The position numbers and the translations under genes are program-made. The notes under the pieces were generated by a model. The model searched no databases. It worked only from the letters and a program-made list of their open reading frames with translations, and was not told the DNA's origin. A stretch of DNA of 64,000 nt from Roseibium porphyridii. GTDB lineage: Bacteria; Pseudomonadota; Alphaproteobacteria; Rhizobiales; Stappiaceae. The stretch covers positions 5,250,001 to 5,314,000 of the forward strand of contig NZ_CP120863.1 of the NCBI RefSeq assembly GCF_026191725.2, read 5' to 3'. Shown here one piece after another: positions 53,276 through 62,322 of this stretch (within the stretch, counting starts at the first letter, position 1; each line of letters opens with the position of its first letter).

Positions 53276-54250
53276 CTATCGGCCAGACGGTTCTAACACG
53301 CTTGCAAAGGCGTCTTCGTAAGTGCGGACCACCGGGCGATAGTCAGCATGTACAACCGGCTCAAAGCCACCTGGCAAGTCGGGTTCAATCGCAAGATAAG
53401 CGCCGGGGTCCTCGCGTCGCATATCCATCAACCCAGCTCTCAAACGGCGTTTCAACACATCCGGCAGATCTTTTCCCAGACTATGAGCGGAATAGGGAAT
53501 GGGGGGCGAACGCCAAACAATCTCCAGATCCTTAAATCCGCGCCCGCCGCTCACGTAGTAGTCGTTGAGCGTTCCGGCCGTGTAGCCGTTTTTTGCCTCT
53601 CCAGCCAGGGTCGACCAGGCGAGTGCCGCCTGTACCCGTCCATCCAGCAACGCGCGAATACCGTCAACGGGATCCTGAACTTCCACCAGCGTGCTGAAAT
53701 GTGCCCTCACGTCGATACCGTCTGCCGCCAAGTTCGCCAAGGGAACGCGATAGCCCGTTGAACTGTTCTTGCCACCAACGGCCAGACGGACGTCTTTCAG
53801 GTCCGCAAGCGATATTTTCTCGGTACCACTTTTGCCGACAAGGATGGCATAAAAACGCGCTGGAAAGTCATCCGGACCAGCGGTAACGAGAGGTTCAATG
53901 CAGCTGCAAAGCCTGTATGCTGCCGCATAGGCGGAGGGTGACAGGCGTGCGTAGTCAATTCGCCCTTCAGCTATAGCTTCTACGGCGTCACCCATTGTAT
54001 CCATCAAAAAGAGGTCAACCGGCAGATCGGCAATATCTTCAAGCGCCAGCCGAAACGGCTCAACTCTGTCCCTGGCGTTCTCATCCCCGGCCACCACAAC
54101 ACCAAGTCGAAGACGATCCGGCAAGTCAGCGCTTTCCTGAGCAAGTGTTGAACCGGCAAACACAAACACAAGGAAAATAAGTGCAATCAACCCGACGGCG
54201 TTTCCTGTCCACGTCGCAATTCCGACATAAGCTTTTGGGAGAAAACGCAA
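53276..54250 (-). CDS. PhnD-like periplasmic binding protein, orphan
   Basis: 324 residues with a TTG start (54250); the first 40 residues form a signal peptide (cleaved near TLA-QES). The rest is a phosphate/phosphite/phosphonate-type periplasmic binding domain: LRLGVVVAGDENARDRVEPF, IDYARLSPSAYAAAYRL and VGGKNSSTGYRVPL, the anion-binding Ser-Ser-Thr-Gly segment. No permease or ATPase gene is adjacent; it sits convergent to ackA. It could serve a transporter elsewhere or act as a sensor ligand-binding protein. Confidence 0.8.
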   Translation of the reverse strand: MRFLPKAYVGIATWTGNAVGLIALIFLVFVFAGSTLAQESADLPDRLRLGVVVAGDENARDRVEPFRLALEDIADLPVDLFLMDTMGDAVEAIAEGRIDYARLSPSAYAAAYRLCSCIEPLVTAGPDDFPARFYAILVGKSGTEKISLADLKDVRLAVGGKNSSTGYRVPLANLAADGIDVRAHFSTLVEVQDPVDGIRALLDGRVQAALAWSTLAGEAKNGYTAGTLNDYYVSGGRGFKDLEIVWRSPPIPYSAHSLGKDLPDVLKRRLRAGLMDMRREDPGAYLAIEPDLPGGFEPVVHADYRPVVRTYEDAFASVLEPSGR

Positions 54251-54300
54251 ATTCCTATCTCACCTATCTTGCACCCTGACAACATTGACCGGAGCGGCCC

Positions 54301-54921
54301 ATGAATGACGTTATCACGACCGTGGTGTTCGATATAGGAAATGTCCTGATCGAATGGAATCCTGAACATCTTTATCGTCGTCTCATTCCGGATGAAGTCG
54401 AAAGAGCAGATTTTCTCCAAAACGTTTGCAACATGAACTGGAACCTTGAACAGGACCTTGGACGCTCCTGGGCAGAGGCCGTTGATACGCTTTGCGCACT
54501 TCATCCCGACAAAGCAGATCTGATTGCGGCGTATTCAGATCAATGGCACGAGATGATCCCCGGTGAAGTTTCCGGGACACGCCAAATCCTCCAGGAGCTC
54601 CAAGAAAAGAACACCCCGCTTTTTGCAGTCACCAATTTTTCGAACGAAAAATTCGCAGAGTGCCTGGTACGATTCCCGTTTCTCAAGACCAGCTTTGTCG
54701 ACACTGTGGTGTCTGCAGAAGAGCGTTTGATCAAACCGGACCCCAGGATCTATCAGGTCCTGTTTAATCGAAATGGACTTGAACCCGGCACGTGCCTGTT
54801 CATCGACGATTCAGCGGCCAATGTTGAGGCTGCCCGCAATGTCGGGATGCAAGCGCATCATTTTAAAGAGGCGCACGCTTTGCGGCAGGACCTCAAGAAT
54901 CGCGGTTTGCTCACTAACTAA
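54301..54921 (+). CDS. HAD family hydrolase (YihX-like)
   Basis: 206 residues from ATG 54301 (GGAG upstream). HAD subfamily IA motifs: motif I VVFDIGNVLIEW (the second Asp is replaced by Gly, as in the YihX/DxG group), motif II VTNFSNEKF, motif III Lys in RLIKPDPRIY and motif IV FIDDSAANVEAA. YihX dephosphorylates glucose-1-phosphate in E. coli; here only a general sugar- or nucleotide-phosphatase role is supported. It converges with the deacetylase-like gene with six bases between stops. Confidence 0.88.
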   Translation: MNDVITTVVFDIGNVLIEWNPEHLYRRLIPDEVERADFLQNVCNMNWNLEQDLGRSWAEAVDTLCALHPDKADLIAAYSDQWHEMIPGEVSGTRQILQELQEKNTPLFAVTNFSNEKFAECLVRFPFLKTSFVDTVVSAEERLIKPDPRIYQVLFNRNGLEPGTCLFIDDSAANVEAARNVGMQAHHFKEAHALRQDLKNRGLLTN

Positions 54922-54927
54922 GCTTCC

Positions 54928-55956
54928 TTAGCCGGCAAATCCTTCAAGCACATTGACACAGTTGGTGCCCAGTGCGTCGACGGCATAGCCACCTTCCATG
55001 ACGAACAAGGTTGGCACGCCGACTTTCTTCAGTCGTTCGCCGAGACGACTGAAGTCCTCGCTCTTGAAGCGGAAACCGGAAATCGGGTCGTTCTCATAAC
55101 AATCCATGCCAAGCGACACGACCATCGCATCCGGCTTGTAAACCAGCAGCCAACGGCAGGCCTCTTCGAGTGCAGGAGTATAGCTATCCCAATCCGTACC
55201 AAGCGGAAGCGGCCAGTTGCGCGTGAAACCTGTGCCCGCGTGTTCTCCCGTCTCGTCGGCATAACCCAGGAAATAAGGATATTCATCCTTCGGATCGGCG
55301 TGAATGGACAAAAACAGGATGTCAGGCCGGTCGTAGAAAAGAGCCTGGGTTCCGTTTCCATGATGGTAATCGACATCCAGAATGGCGATGCGATGCAATC
55401 CGTAGTCGCGCAGATACTGTGCTGCGATGGCCGCATTGTTGAGGAAGCAATACCCTCCGAAAAAATCAAAACCGGCGTGGTGTCCCGGCGGCCGGCACAG
55501 TGCGAATGCGGATTGTTCTCCATCCAGAAGGAATTTTGCAGCCGTCAGCGCGGTATCGGCAGAGGCGCGCGCCGCCTTGAAAGTGTTTTCACCAAGCGGA
55601 GTGCCCGCGTCCATTGAATATCGACCGAGCAATCCATCAATGTGGTTCACATCAATGTCCTGCCGCAGACTTCTGATCGGCCACACAAACGGGAAAGCTT
55701 CGTTGGAGCGGCCTGCCGCCAGCCACTTATCCCAGAAGTCTTCCAAAAAGCCGACATAGTCCGGTGCATGTACTCTATGGAGCGGCCTGATCGGAAAATC
55801 ATCCGGTGAAACAATCTCGCCGACTTTTCGACTTTTGACGGTTTCCAGGACCATTTCGGCCCGGCTCGGAACTTCGACAGCGGGTTTCAATTCGCCGTCT
55901 GAAATCTCCTGCTTCGGCGCATGGGCAAGCTGGGTGTCTGAAAAAACGGTCTTCAA
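54928..55956 (-). CDS. histone deacetylase-like amidohydrolase (acetylpolyamine type)
   Basis: 342 residues with the arginase/deacetylase fold. Catalytic and Zn-binding motifs are complete: RPPGHHAGFDFFGGYCFLNN (the His-His pair), LDVDYHHGNGTQ (Asp and His Zn ligands) and SLGMDCYENDP (second Zn Asp). Its N-terminal loop of about 70 residues resembles bacterial acetylpolyamine amidohydrolases (AphA/HdaH). It would release acetate from acetylated polyamines or other amides in the cytoplasm. No polyamine genes are adjacent. Confidence 0.9.
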   Translation of the reverse strand: MKTVFSDTQLAHAPKQEISDGELKPAVEVPSRAEMVLETVKSRKVGEIVSPDDFPIRPLHRVHAPDYVGFLEDFWDKWLAAGRSNEAFPFVWPIRSLRQDIDVNHIDGLLGRYSMDAGTPLGENTFKAARASADTALTAAKFLLDGEQSAFALCRPPGHHAGFDFFGGYCFLNNAAIAAQYLRDYGLHRIAILDVDYHHGNGTQALFYDRPDILFLSIHADPKDEYPYFLGYADETGEHAGTGFTRNWPLPLGTDWDSYTPALEEACRWLLVYKPDAMVVSLGMDCYENDPISGFRFKSEDFSRLGERLKKVGVPTLFVMEGGYAVDALGTNCVNVLEGFAG

Positions 55957-56011
55957 ATACTTCTCCCCAGTCCCGCCTTGGCCTCACCCGCAGATCCTAG
56001 TGTATCCGATC

Positions 56012-57010
56012 TCACGAAAAACGGAATTCCGTCACATGACTATAAGTCTCAGTCGGCCGCAACAGAACATTTGTGAAGTTTGACCTGTTGACGCTGTCGG
56101 GCCAACGCTGCGCTTCCAGGCACAGTCCGGCATGTGGGCCGTAGTGTTTTCCGTCCAACCCGGGAACAGCAACAGTCAGTTTGCCGGCATCGTATAACTG
56201 AAGTCCGGGCTCCGTGGTCCAGACTTCCATGCGCCTGTCACCTGCGCTGTCTTCAAGTGCTGCCGCAAAGGCGACCTGGTCGCGCGGCGCGTCCGCCAAA
56301 CAGAAATTGTGGTCGTAAAAAACGTCCTCTTCACCGGATTTTCGTTTCAGTTTACGGCCATCCTGAAAATCAAACGCTGTCCAGGCAACATTCCTGACTT
56401 CCCCTGTCGGGATCAAATGCTCGTCTACCGGCAAATAGCTTTCTGCCGCAATTTCAAGCGTGTGACCCAGGATAGTCTCACTGCCATCCAGATTAAAATA
56501 TGCGTGCTGTGTGAGGTTGACCGGGGTGGTTTTGTCGGTTGTTGCCGTAATCTTGACGCGCAATGCTCCAGAACCGGTAAGCGTATATCGAACGAGTGCT
56601 TCAACGCGGCCTGGATATCCCATTTCACCGTCTTCAGAAACCAACTTCAAGAGCACACTGGCCTTGTCGCTTTGCTCGATCTGCCAGATGCGGTTTGAAA
56701 ACCCATCTGAGCCGCCGTGAAGATGATTGCGGCCTCCATCATTGCAGTCCAACTGGTATTCGTTTCCGTCAATGCTCATTTTACCGCCGGCGATGCGATT
56801 GGCGCATCGCCCGGCAATTACCCCGAAATAAGGCGAATGATCCAGATAGCTTTGCAGGTCATCAAAACCGAGCACAACTGTTTGCCCATCCACTTTCAAG
56901 TCCCGGATAACCGCGCCAAGTGTCAGGATCGAAGCCTCCAAGACACCTTTCTTAAGGGTGATCTCCTGAACAGCAGTTCCGTCCGGAAGAAACCCGAATT
57001 CATTGATCAT
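56012..57010 (-). CDS. aldose 1-epimerase (galactose mutarotase)
   Basis: 332 residues, one galactose-mutarotase-like beta-sandwich. The catalytic His is in PVNLTQHAYFNLDG and the catalytic Glu in LCLEAQRWPDSVN. The substrate-binding YFGVIAGRCANRIAGG segment is present. It interconverts alpha and beta anomers of aldohexoses. It lies upstream of the deacetylase-like gene on the same strand, next to a phosphohexomutase, so general hexose metabolism is the likely context. Confidence 0.92.
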   Translation of the reverse strand: MINEFGFLPDGTAVQEITLKKGVLEASILTLGAVIRDLKVDGQTVVLGFDDLQSYLDHSPYFGVIAGRCANRIAGGKMSIDGNEYQLDCNDGGRNHLHGGSDGFSNRIWQIEQSDKASVLLKLVSEDGEMGYPGRVEALVRYTLTGSGALRVKITATTDKTTPVNLTQHAYFNLDGSETILGHTLEIAAESYLPVDEHLIPTGEVRNVAWTAFDFQDGRKLKRKSGEEDVFYDHNFCLADAPRDQVAFAAALEDSAGDRRMEVWTTEPGLQLYDAGKLTVAVPGLDGKHYGPHAGLCLEAQRWPDSVNRSNFTNVLLRPTETYSHVTEFRFS

Positions 57011-57138
57011 GCAATTCTCCGTAGACCCATCTCAGGTCCGTTTTCCGAGCGCCGCAAGCCGACAGGATCATTCGTTGCCCCTGCCCTCAAGCTCAAGTCT
57101 TCACCGAAACTCTCATAGGCAAGTCTCAACTACCGGTC

Positions 57139-58638
57139 TCAAATCGTCTGGTTGTAGTCGCCGACTTCGGGGTTCTCACGCAGGATGCCGTCGACGGCCT
57201 TGAACATGGCGTGCAGACGATCTTCAGAAACGGGACTTTCGACCACGACAACCAGTTCGGGCTTGTTCGAAGAGGCACGAACCAGTCCCCAGGTTCCGTC
57301 CTCGCTGACTACACGCACACCATTGACCGTAATCAGGTCGGTTATCGCCTGTCCCGCAACAGTTTCGCCCCGTTCCTTCATGTCCTGAAATCTCGACACG
57401 ACACGTTCGATAACATCGTATTTGATTTCATCGGCACATTTCGGAGACATGGTCGGCGAGCCCCAGGTCTTGGGCAAATCGCGCCGCAGGTCGGCCATTG
57501 TCTTGTTCGGATTGCGGTGCAGCATGTCGAGAATTGCGATAGCGGACACGAGACCATCGTCATAACCGCGTCCAATCGGCTGATTGAAAAAGTAGTGCCC
57601 AGACTTTTCAAATCCAACGACTGCGTTCAAATCCCTGACGCGACGTTTGATATAGGAATGACCGGTTTTGTAGTAGTCGGTCTTTGCACCATTGGCCTGA
57701 AGGACGGGGTCAGTATGGTAAAGCCCGGTCGATTTCACATCGACCACAAACTGGCTGTTCGGATGCAGGGCGGAAATGTCACGCGCCAGCATGACGCCAA
57801 CCTTGTCGGCGAAGATTTCTTCGCCTTCATTGTCGACGACGCCACAACGGTCACCATCCCCATCGAAACCCAGTCCAACCTCTGCGCCAACTTCCAGAAC
57901 TTTGTCCCGTAATGCATGAAGCATCTGCATATCTTCCGGGTTCGGATTGTATCGCGGAAACGTATGATCCAGTTCCGCATCCAACGGAAAGACTTCTGCC
58001 CCAAGTGCCTCAAGGATCTTTGGAGCGAAAGCTCCGGCGGTGCCGTTGCCGCAAGCTGCAACCACCTTGATCGGGCGTTTCAGTTTGGGCCTGTCCGTCA
58101 GGTCTTTGGCATAAAGCTCCGGGAAACCGTCAACGAACCGGTAGCTGCCACCACCTTTCAGATCGAACGCGGCACCCAGGACGATTTCCCTGAGGCGACT
58201 CATTTCATCAGGACCAAATGTCAAAGGCCTGTCGATCCCCATTTTGACACCGGTCCATCCGTTGTCATTGTGGGATGCCGTGATCATGGCAACAGCAGGA
58301 ACATCCAATGCGAATTGCGAAAAATAGGCCATAGGCGACAAAGCCAGCCCGATATCATGTACGTTGACGCCAGCCGCCAGCAACCCATTGATCACGGCCA
58401 TCTTGATGGAAGCGGAATAGCCGCGAAAATCATGTCCAACGGCAATATCCGGTCGCACGCCCCGCTCATGGATCAGGGTTCCGATACCCATGCCAAGCGC
58501 CTGCATGCCCATCAGATTGATTTCTTCTTCGAAGAGCCAACGGGCATCGTACTCCCGGAATCCCGTCGGCTTGACCATCGGCAAGGATTCGTATTCGAGC
58601 GTGTTCGGCGTCAGGCTTGCCACAGGTTTCGGGAACAT
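57139..58638 (-). CDS. phosphomannomutase/phosphoglucomutase
   Basis: 499 residues from ATG 58638 (GAGG upstream). Four-domain alpha-D-phosphohexomutase. The phosphoserine is in MITASHNDNGWTG, the Mg loop is GFDGDGDRCG, the sugar-recognition segment is VGFEKSGHYFF, and the phosphate-binding loop lies in VRASSNKPELVV. It interconverts hexose 1- and 6-phosphates for cell-surface polysaccharide and nucleotide-sugar synthesis. AlgC-like length and motifs. Alone on its transcript, as far as can be seen. Confidence 0.92.
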   Translation of the reverse strand: MFPKPVASLTPNTLEYESLPMVKPTGFREYDARWLFEEEINLMGMQALGMGIGTLIHERGVRPDIAVGHDFRGYSASIKMAVINGLLAAGVNVHDIGLALSPMAYFSQFALDVPAVAMITASHNDNGWTGVKMGIDRPLTFGPDEMSRLREIVLGAAFDLKGGGSYRFVDGFPELYAKDLTDRPKLKRPIKVVAACGNGTAGAFAPKILEALGAEVFPLDAELDHTFPRYNPNPEDMQMLHALRDKVLEVGAEVGLGFDGDGDRCGVVDNEGEEIFADKVGVMLARDISALHPNSQFVVDVKSTGLYHTDPVLQANGAKTDYYKTGHSYIKRRVRDLNAVVGFEKSGHYFFNQPIGRGYDDGLVSAIAILDMLHRNPNKTMADLRRDLPKTWGSPTMSPKCADEIKYDVIERVVSRFQDMKERGETVAGQAITDLITVNGVRVVSEDGTWGLVRASSNKPELVVVVESPVSEDRLHAMFKAVDGILRENPEVGDYNQTI

Positions 58639-58713
58639 CAATACCTCGCAAATGAACTTGTTTCGGGGCCACTCGGCCGAACGGATTGGATTAAACTCAA
58701 AAGCTTCAATTGA

Positions 58714-59229
58714 CTACTGAACCAGTACTAGTGTCCCGTTTGATATGTCAAACCGGTCCAATTGATTGAGAGCAGACATTCCCAGCAGGGGTTGACCAAG
58801 ACTTTGGTCTTTCAAGACCAGGGCATCCAGGTTTTTCAATCGAATGCTTCCGATCCGCATCCCATCGATGACCGCCATGGCACCATAAACCGTGCCATTG
58901 GCTGTACGAATAGCGTATTTGTAGTCCGCTGCCTTCGGGAAAATGCCAACGTCTCGGGCAACCGATTCAGGCAACACGGTATGTGTTGCGCCGGTGTCCA
59001 CCAACATTTCTACCGTCTGTCCATTCACCTTGAACAAGTCGACGAACTGGCCCTGATAGTTGGCAGAGATACGATGTTTGCGATCGCCTCCGGGCGTTTC
59101 ATCAATGTCAGCCGTTTTCGCAGACTGGATGTTACCCGCCGCAAGCTGAGGTGCAAACTTCTGCAGCAGATTGGGCAGAAACGGGGTTATCCCGATGAAA
59201 AACAGCAATATCAGCACAAATCGCGCCAT
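58714..59229 (-). CDS. retropepsin-like (clan AA) aspartic protease, TIGR02281 type
   Basis: 171 residues. One N-terminal membrane anchor (FVLILLFFIGITPFLPNLL). A single-domain aspartic protease follows, with the catalytic motif EMLVDTGATHTVLPE (Asp-Thr-Gly, about residue 77) and the LLGMSALNQLDRF psi-loop. Such proteins act as homodimers in the periplasm. Substrates are not known for this bacterial group. It lies 75 bases upstream of the phosphohexomutase on the same strand. Confidence 0.88.
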   Translation of the reverse strand: MARFVLILLFFIGITPFLPNLLQKFAPQLAAGNIQSAKTADIDETPGGDRKHRISANYQGQFVDLFKVNGQTVEMLVDTGATHTVLPESVARDVGIFPKAADYKYAIRTANGTVYGAMAVIDGMRIGSIRLKNLDALVLKDQSLGQPLLGMSALNQLDRFDISNGTLVLVQ

Positions 59230-59309
59230 GGCTGACCTTTAGTCCGAACTCGACACAACAATCGGTCAGCCTGATTAGCACGGTTTCCTTAGCGGGCTGT
59301 AAAGCCGCT

Positions 59310-60209
59310 TCAGAGAATTTGATCGGCAAGACGCATGATGTCTTCATGGTGTGGTGCACTCGTCTGAGCACCCGTTACCGTGCAGGCAAGCGCACCGGCG
59401 GCGATCCCTTCCCTTAGTGCACGGGGAAAGGGAATGTTGCGATCCAACGCAGACGCCAATGCACCGCAGAAGGCATCGCCGGCCCCAGTCGTATCGACAG
59501 CCTCTATCTTTGGAGCGCCAATCCGAACCGGTCCATTGCCATCATCGGCCACGATGCCCTGGGATCCTTGAGTGACAACTGCAACATGTCCGTCAGATGC
59601 GAAATGAGCCAGAAATGCCTCCGGTTCGCCAGCTAGCCCTAACGAGGCCGCGATCAGCGCTGCTTCACTTTCATTCACAACCAATACATCCGTCGCTTCC
59701 AAGGCAGCGCGCAGATTGCCTTCAGGAACGGGTGCCGGGTTCCAGATCACACGAGACCCTTCGGCTTTGGCCATTTGCATTGAGGTGACGTTTTCGGTGA
59801 AAGGGATTTCGCCCTGCAACAGCAGGATGCCATTCGGTATGAGCACTTCTGAAAGCCATTCGGCATCAACGCGCGCGTTCGTTCCGCTGGCAACGATGAT
59901 CTGGTTTTCGCCCGCCGGGTCGATGCCGATCAAAGCGATGCCAGTCGTTCCGGGAAGCGATCTGATGCCGGACAGGTCGACATCTGCTTCGCGCAGATTG
60001 CGCAGCGCCAGATCCGCGAATGCATCTTGTCCGACGGCACTGATCATCGTCACAGCCGATCCAGCGCGCCGTGCAGCCAGCGCCTGGTTTGCGCCTTTGC
60101 CACCCGGGAACATTTGATGATCTGGACCGCTTACAGTCTCTCCGGCCCGCGGCAAGCGCGGCACAGCAACAACCAGATCCAGATTAATGGATCCGAATAC
60201 CGTGATCAT
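59310..60209 (-). CDS. rbsK: ribokinase
   Basis: 299 residues of the PfkB family. Signature 1 is in FPGGKGANQALAARRAG and signature 2, with the catalytic base, in DTTGAGDAFCGALASAL. GSINLDLVVAVPRLPRAGET is the usual ribokinase N terminus. It phosphorylates ribose to ribose 5-phosphate. No ribose transporter is adjacent, but nucleoside catabolic genes (add, deoB, upp) lie just upstream, so ribose from nucleosides is a plausible source. Confidence 0.92.
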   Translation of the reverse strand: MITVFGSINLDLVVAVPRLPRAGETVSGPDHQMFPGGKGANQALAARRAGSAVTMISAVGQDAFADLALRNLREADVDLSGIRSLPGTTGIALIGIDPAGENQIIVASGTNARVDAEWLSEVLIPNGILLLQGEIPFTENVTSMQMAKAEGSRVIWNPAPVPEGNLRAALEATDVLVVNESEAALIAASLGLAGEPEAFLAHFASDGHVAVVTQGSQGIVADDGNGPVRIGAPKIEAVDTTGAGDAFCGALASALDRNIPFPRALREGIAAGALACTVTGAQTSAPHHEDIMRLADQIL

Positions 60210-60262
60210 TCATTGCCTCCCCGTTTGAGCCAGAGGTTAAAAGCCCCATCGCCAAGCGCAAG

Positions 60263-60291
60263 AAAAATGCGCGGCAGGAACCTGCCGCGCA
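60263..60291 (-). terminator. rho-independent terminator of upp
   Basis: Arms TGCGCGGCAGG (60268-60278) and CCTGCCGCGCA (60281-60291) are perfectly complementary. On the minus strand the stem is followed by a T-run (complement of AAAAA at 60263-60267). It begins 31 bases after the upp stop codon. Confidence 0.88.
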
Positions 60292-60321
60292 ATCGTAACT
60301 GCCACATCGTGAATACAAAAT

Positions 60322-60951
60322 CTATTTCGTACCGTACATGCGGTCGCCAGCGTCTCCCAAGCCCGGGACAATATAGCCTTTTTCATTGAGCTTCTCGTCT
60401 ATGGCCGCTGTGTAGATCGGCACATCCGGGTGCATCTCGTTGAACTTTGCAACACCTTCGGGAGCTGCCAGGAGGCAGAGGAACCGAATGTTGTTTGCCC
60501 CTCTTTCCTTCAGCTTCTGAACCGCGGCGATTGCCGAATTGGCCGTTGCCAGCATCGGATCAACAACGATCACCAAACGCTCGTTCAGATCTTCCGGGGC
60601 TTTGAAGTAATATTCAACCGGCTGCAGTGTTTCAGGATCACGATAGAGCCCGACATGAGCAACGCGTGCGGATGGAACCAATTCAAGCATCCCTTCCAGA
60701 AGCCCATTGCCGGCCCGAAGGACAGATGCAAAGACCAGCTTCTTGCCGGCGAGCATCGGCGCTTGCATCTCGGCAAGCGGTGTTTCGATGGTCTGGCGAA
60801 TAAGCGGCAGGTCGCGGGTGACCTCGTAGCAGAGCAGCGTCGAGATTTCACGAAGTAACCGCCGGAAACCCTGTGTGGATGTCCCCTTGTTGCGCATGAT
60901 GGTCAGCTTATGCTGAACCAGCGGGTGACTGATGACATTTGCTCCGGACAT
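60322..60951 (-). CDS. upp: uracil phosphoribosyltransferase
   Basis: 209 residues from ATG 60951 (GAGAGG upstream); the frame extends to 60987 but the usual start is here. The PRPP-binding loop is [16 protein letters not shown], and the uracil-binding C terminus is [18 protein letters not shown]. It makes UMP from uracil and PRPP. A DUF1688 gene lies directly upstream; in yeast, uracil breakdown by the URC pathway needs both a uracil phosphoribosyltransferase and the DUF1688 protein Urc4. Confidence 0.95.
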   Translation of the reverse strand: MSGANVISHPLVQHKLTIMRNKGTSTQGFRRLLREISTLLCYEVTRDLPLIRQTIETPLAEMQAPMLAGKKLVFASVLRAGNGLLEGMLELVPSARVAHVGLYRDPETLQPVEYYFKAPEDLNERLVIVVDPMLATANSAIAAVQKLKERGANNIRFLCLLAAPEGVAKFNEMHPDVPIYTAAIDEKLNEKGYIVPGLGDAGDRMYGTK

Positions 60952-61020
60952 GTCTGCCTCTCTTGATACTAACGACCGTTCGCCCACGGTCTGTTTGTGA
61001 CTTCACTGCATGTTCAGGAC

Positions 61021-62265
61021 CTATGCCCCGAACGGCAACCAAAAAACAGTCCGGGGATTCAAGTATTGCCCGAGTTTTTTGAAAAGATTTGCATTCTGGC
61101 TCAAAATCCGAAGCCCGGCCCGCCTTGTCCCGCCTTCCAGGATGCATGTCAGAGGCACTTGATCCGCACTGACATCAAGTTCGCTGCGCAGCCTGTCTGC
61201 AAGTTTGTCGGCCAAGGCTGCGCTCACTGCGCGCAGTTCAACCATGCGGTCAGTTTTCGTCTCTTCCGGCAACGCCTCATCGTTTTCAGAACTGATGGCC
61301 AGGACGCCTGTTTGAACAAACAAAGCGGCATGAGCGAGATCTGATGGCGGCGTTAAGTCTTGGAGGCCGGTCACCTCAAATCCTGCCCAGGCAAAAGGTT
61401 CCACCAGCGAATAGACCATTTCCTGGGCGCACAAATGAAACGGAACCGTCGTGGTCTCTGAACCGGCAGACTTACCGGTGTAATCGAAACTGTCGCCAAG
61501 ACCAACGTCACCAGCCTTCGCGCCACCGTCCCAGACCGGAGCGAATGTCTCCAGCAAATTATCAAGCAGCTTGCTGGCATCGATGCCGGCATCGGCTTCA
61601 CCTGCAAGACGAAGCGCAAGAACGCCTGGTCGTGTGACGTTGCCTTCCGAAAACAGATCGGGCCTCAACGCCATGGCCTCGCCAAAACGTTTGAGGTGGG
61701 CCTGCATTGCACTGAGTAACTCCTGATCCGCATCCCGATCCCACTGAAGGCCGGAAGTCAGTTCGTTCAGGTCAAGCCGAACAAGCGTTTCGGCGTCCAC
61801 GCGGTAGGGATCGGTCATTTCACCAGAAAATGACCCGGAAGCGAACATGTGAAAGGCGGCGAGTGCCAGCGCATCATCTCCGGCCACTTTCGAGCCGGTC
61901 ATAGGGTCTTCAAAAACCCAGTTTCCCGGGCGCCGCGTTTTCATGAACAACGCGAGCAAGGCGAGATCGGCAGCAGCCAAAAGCATTTCCTGCGCCGATT
62001 CAAATTCTCTGGCACTTGCCATCGCGGACCAGCGGTCGATGCCACCTGTTTCAAAGGCGCGCCAGATTCCGTATGGCGGTATCTGGAAATCAGGGTAGAT
62101 TTCTTTGGTCGTTTCAAGAACCAGGCCGAGTGCATCGTCAAGCTTTGTCAGATCCAGGCCAACATGGTTCAGTTTACCCGCGATCCCCATGTCCAGAAAC
62201 GCGTGAGCCCTGCGGCGCACTTCCTGTGGCTGGAAAAGGATCGGAGCGGAAAATTCGGCACTCAT
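61021..62265 (-). CDS. DUF1688 protein, URC4-like uracil catabolism factor
   Basis: 414 residues with no membrane segment. Recognised as DUF1688 by overall sequence: PPYGIWRAFETGGIDRW near the N terminus, DPYRVDAETLVRLDLNEL in the middle, and the C terminus PRTVFWLPFGA. In Lachancea kluyveri the homologue Urc4 is needed for uracil use through the URC pathway; its exact reaction is not settled. It lies between upp and add on the same strand, 69 bases before upp. No URC1 (GTP cyclohydrolase II-like) gene is in the window. Family call is good; biochemical role is open. Confidence 0.78.
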   Translation of the reverse strand: MSAEFSAPILFQPQEVRRRAHAFLDMGIAGKLNHVGLDLTKLDDALGLVLETTKEIYPDFQIPPYGIWRAFETGGIDRWSAMASAREFESAQEMLLAAADLALLALFMKTRRPGNWVFEDPMTGSKVAGDDALALAAFHMFASGSFSGEMTDPYRVDAETLVRLDLNELTSGLQWDRDADQELLSAMQAHLKRFGEAMALRPDLFSEGNVTRPGVLALRLAGEADAGIDASKLLDNLLETFAPVWDGGAKAGDVGLGDSFDYTGKSAGSETTTVPFHLCAQEMVYSLVEPFAWAGFEVTGLQDLTPPSDLAHAALFVQTGVLAISSENDEALPEETKTDRMVELRAVSAALADKLADRLRSELDVSADQVPLTCILEGGTRRAGLRILSQNANLFKKLGQYLNPRTVFWLPFGA

Positions 62266-62322
62266 GAACTTAGACTTACCAATCTAAAGTGAAACCCTCT
62301 TGGCACGAAAATCTCTTGTGGT

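Noticed and set aside
59291..59310. AGCGG/CCGCT hairpin at the rbsK end as terminator
   Set aside because: Short stem and no T-run on the coding strand.
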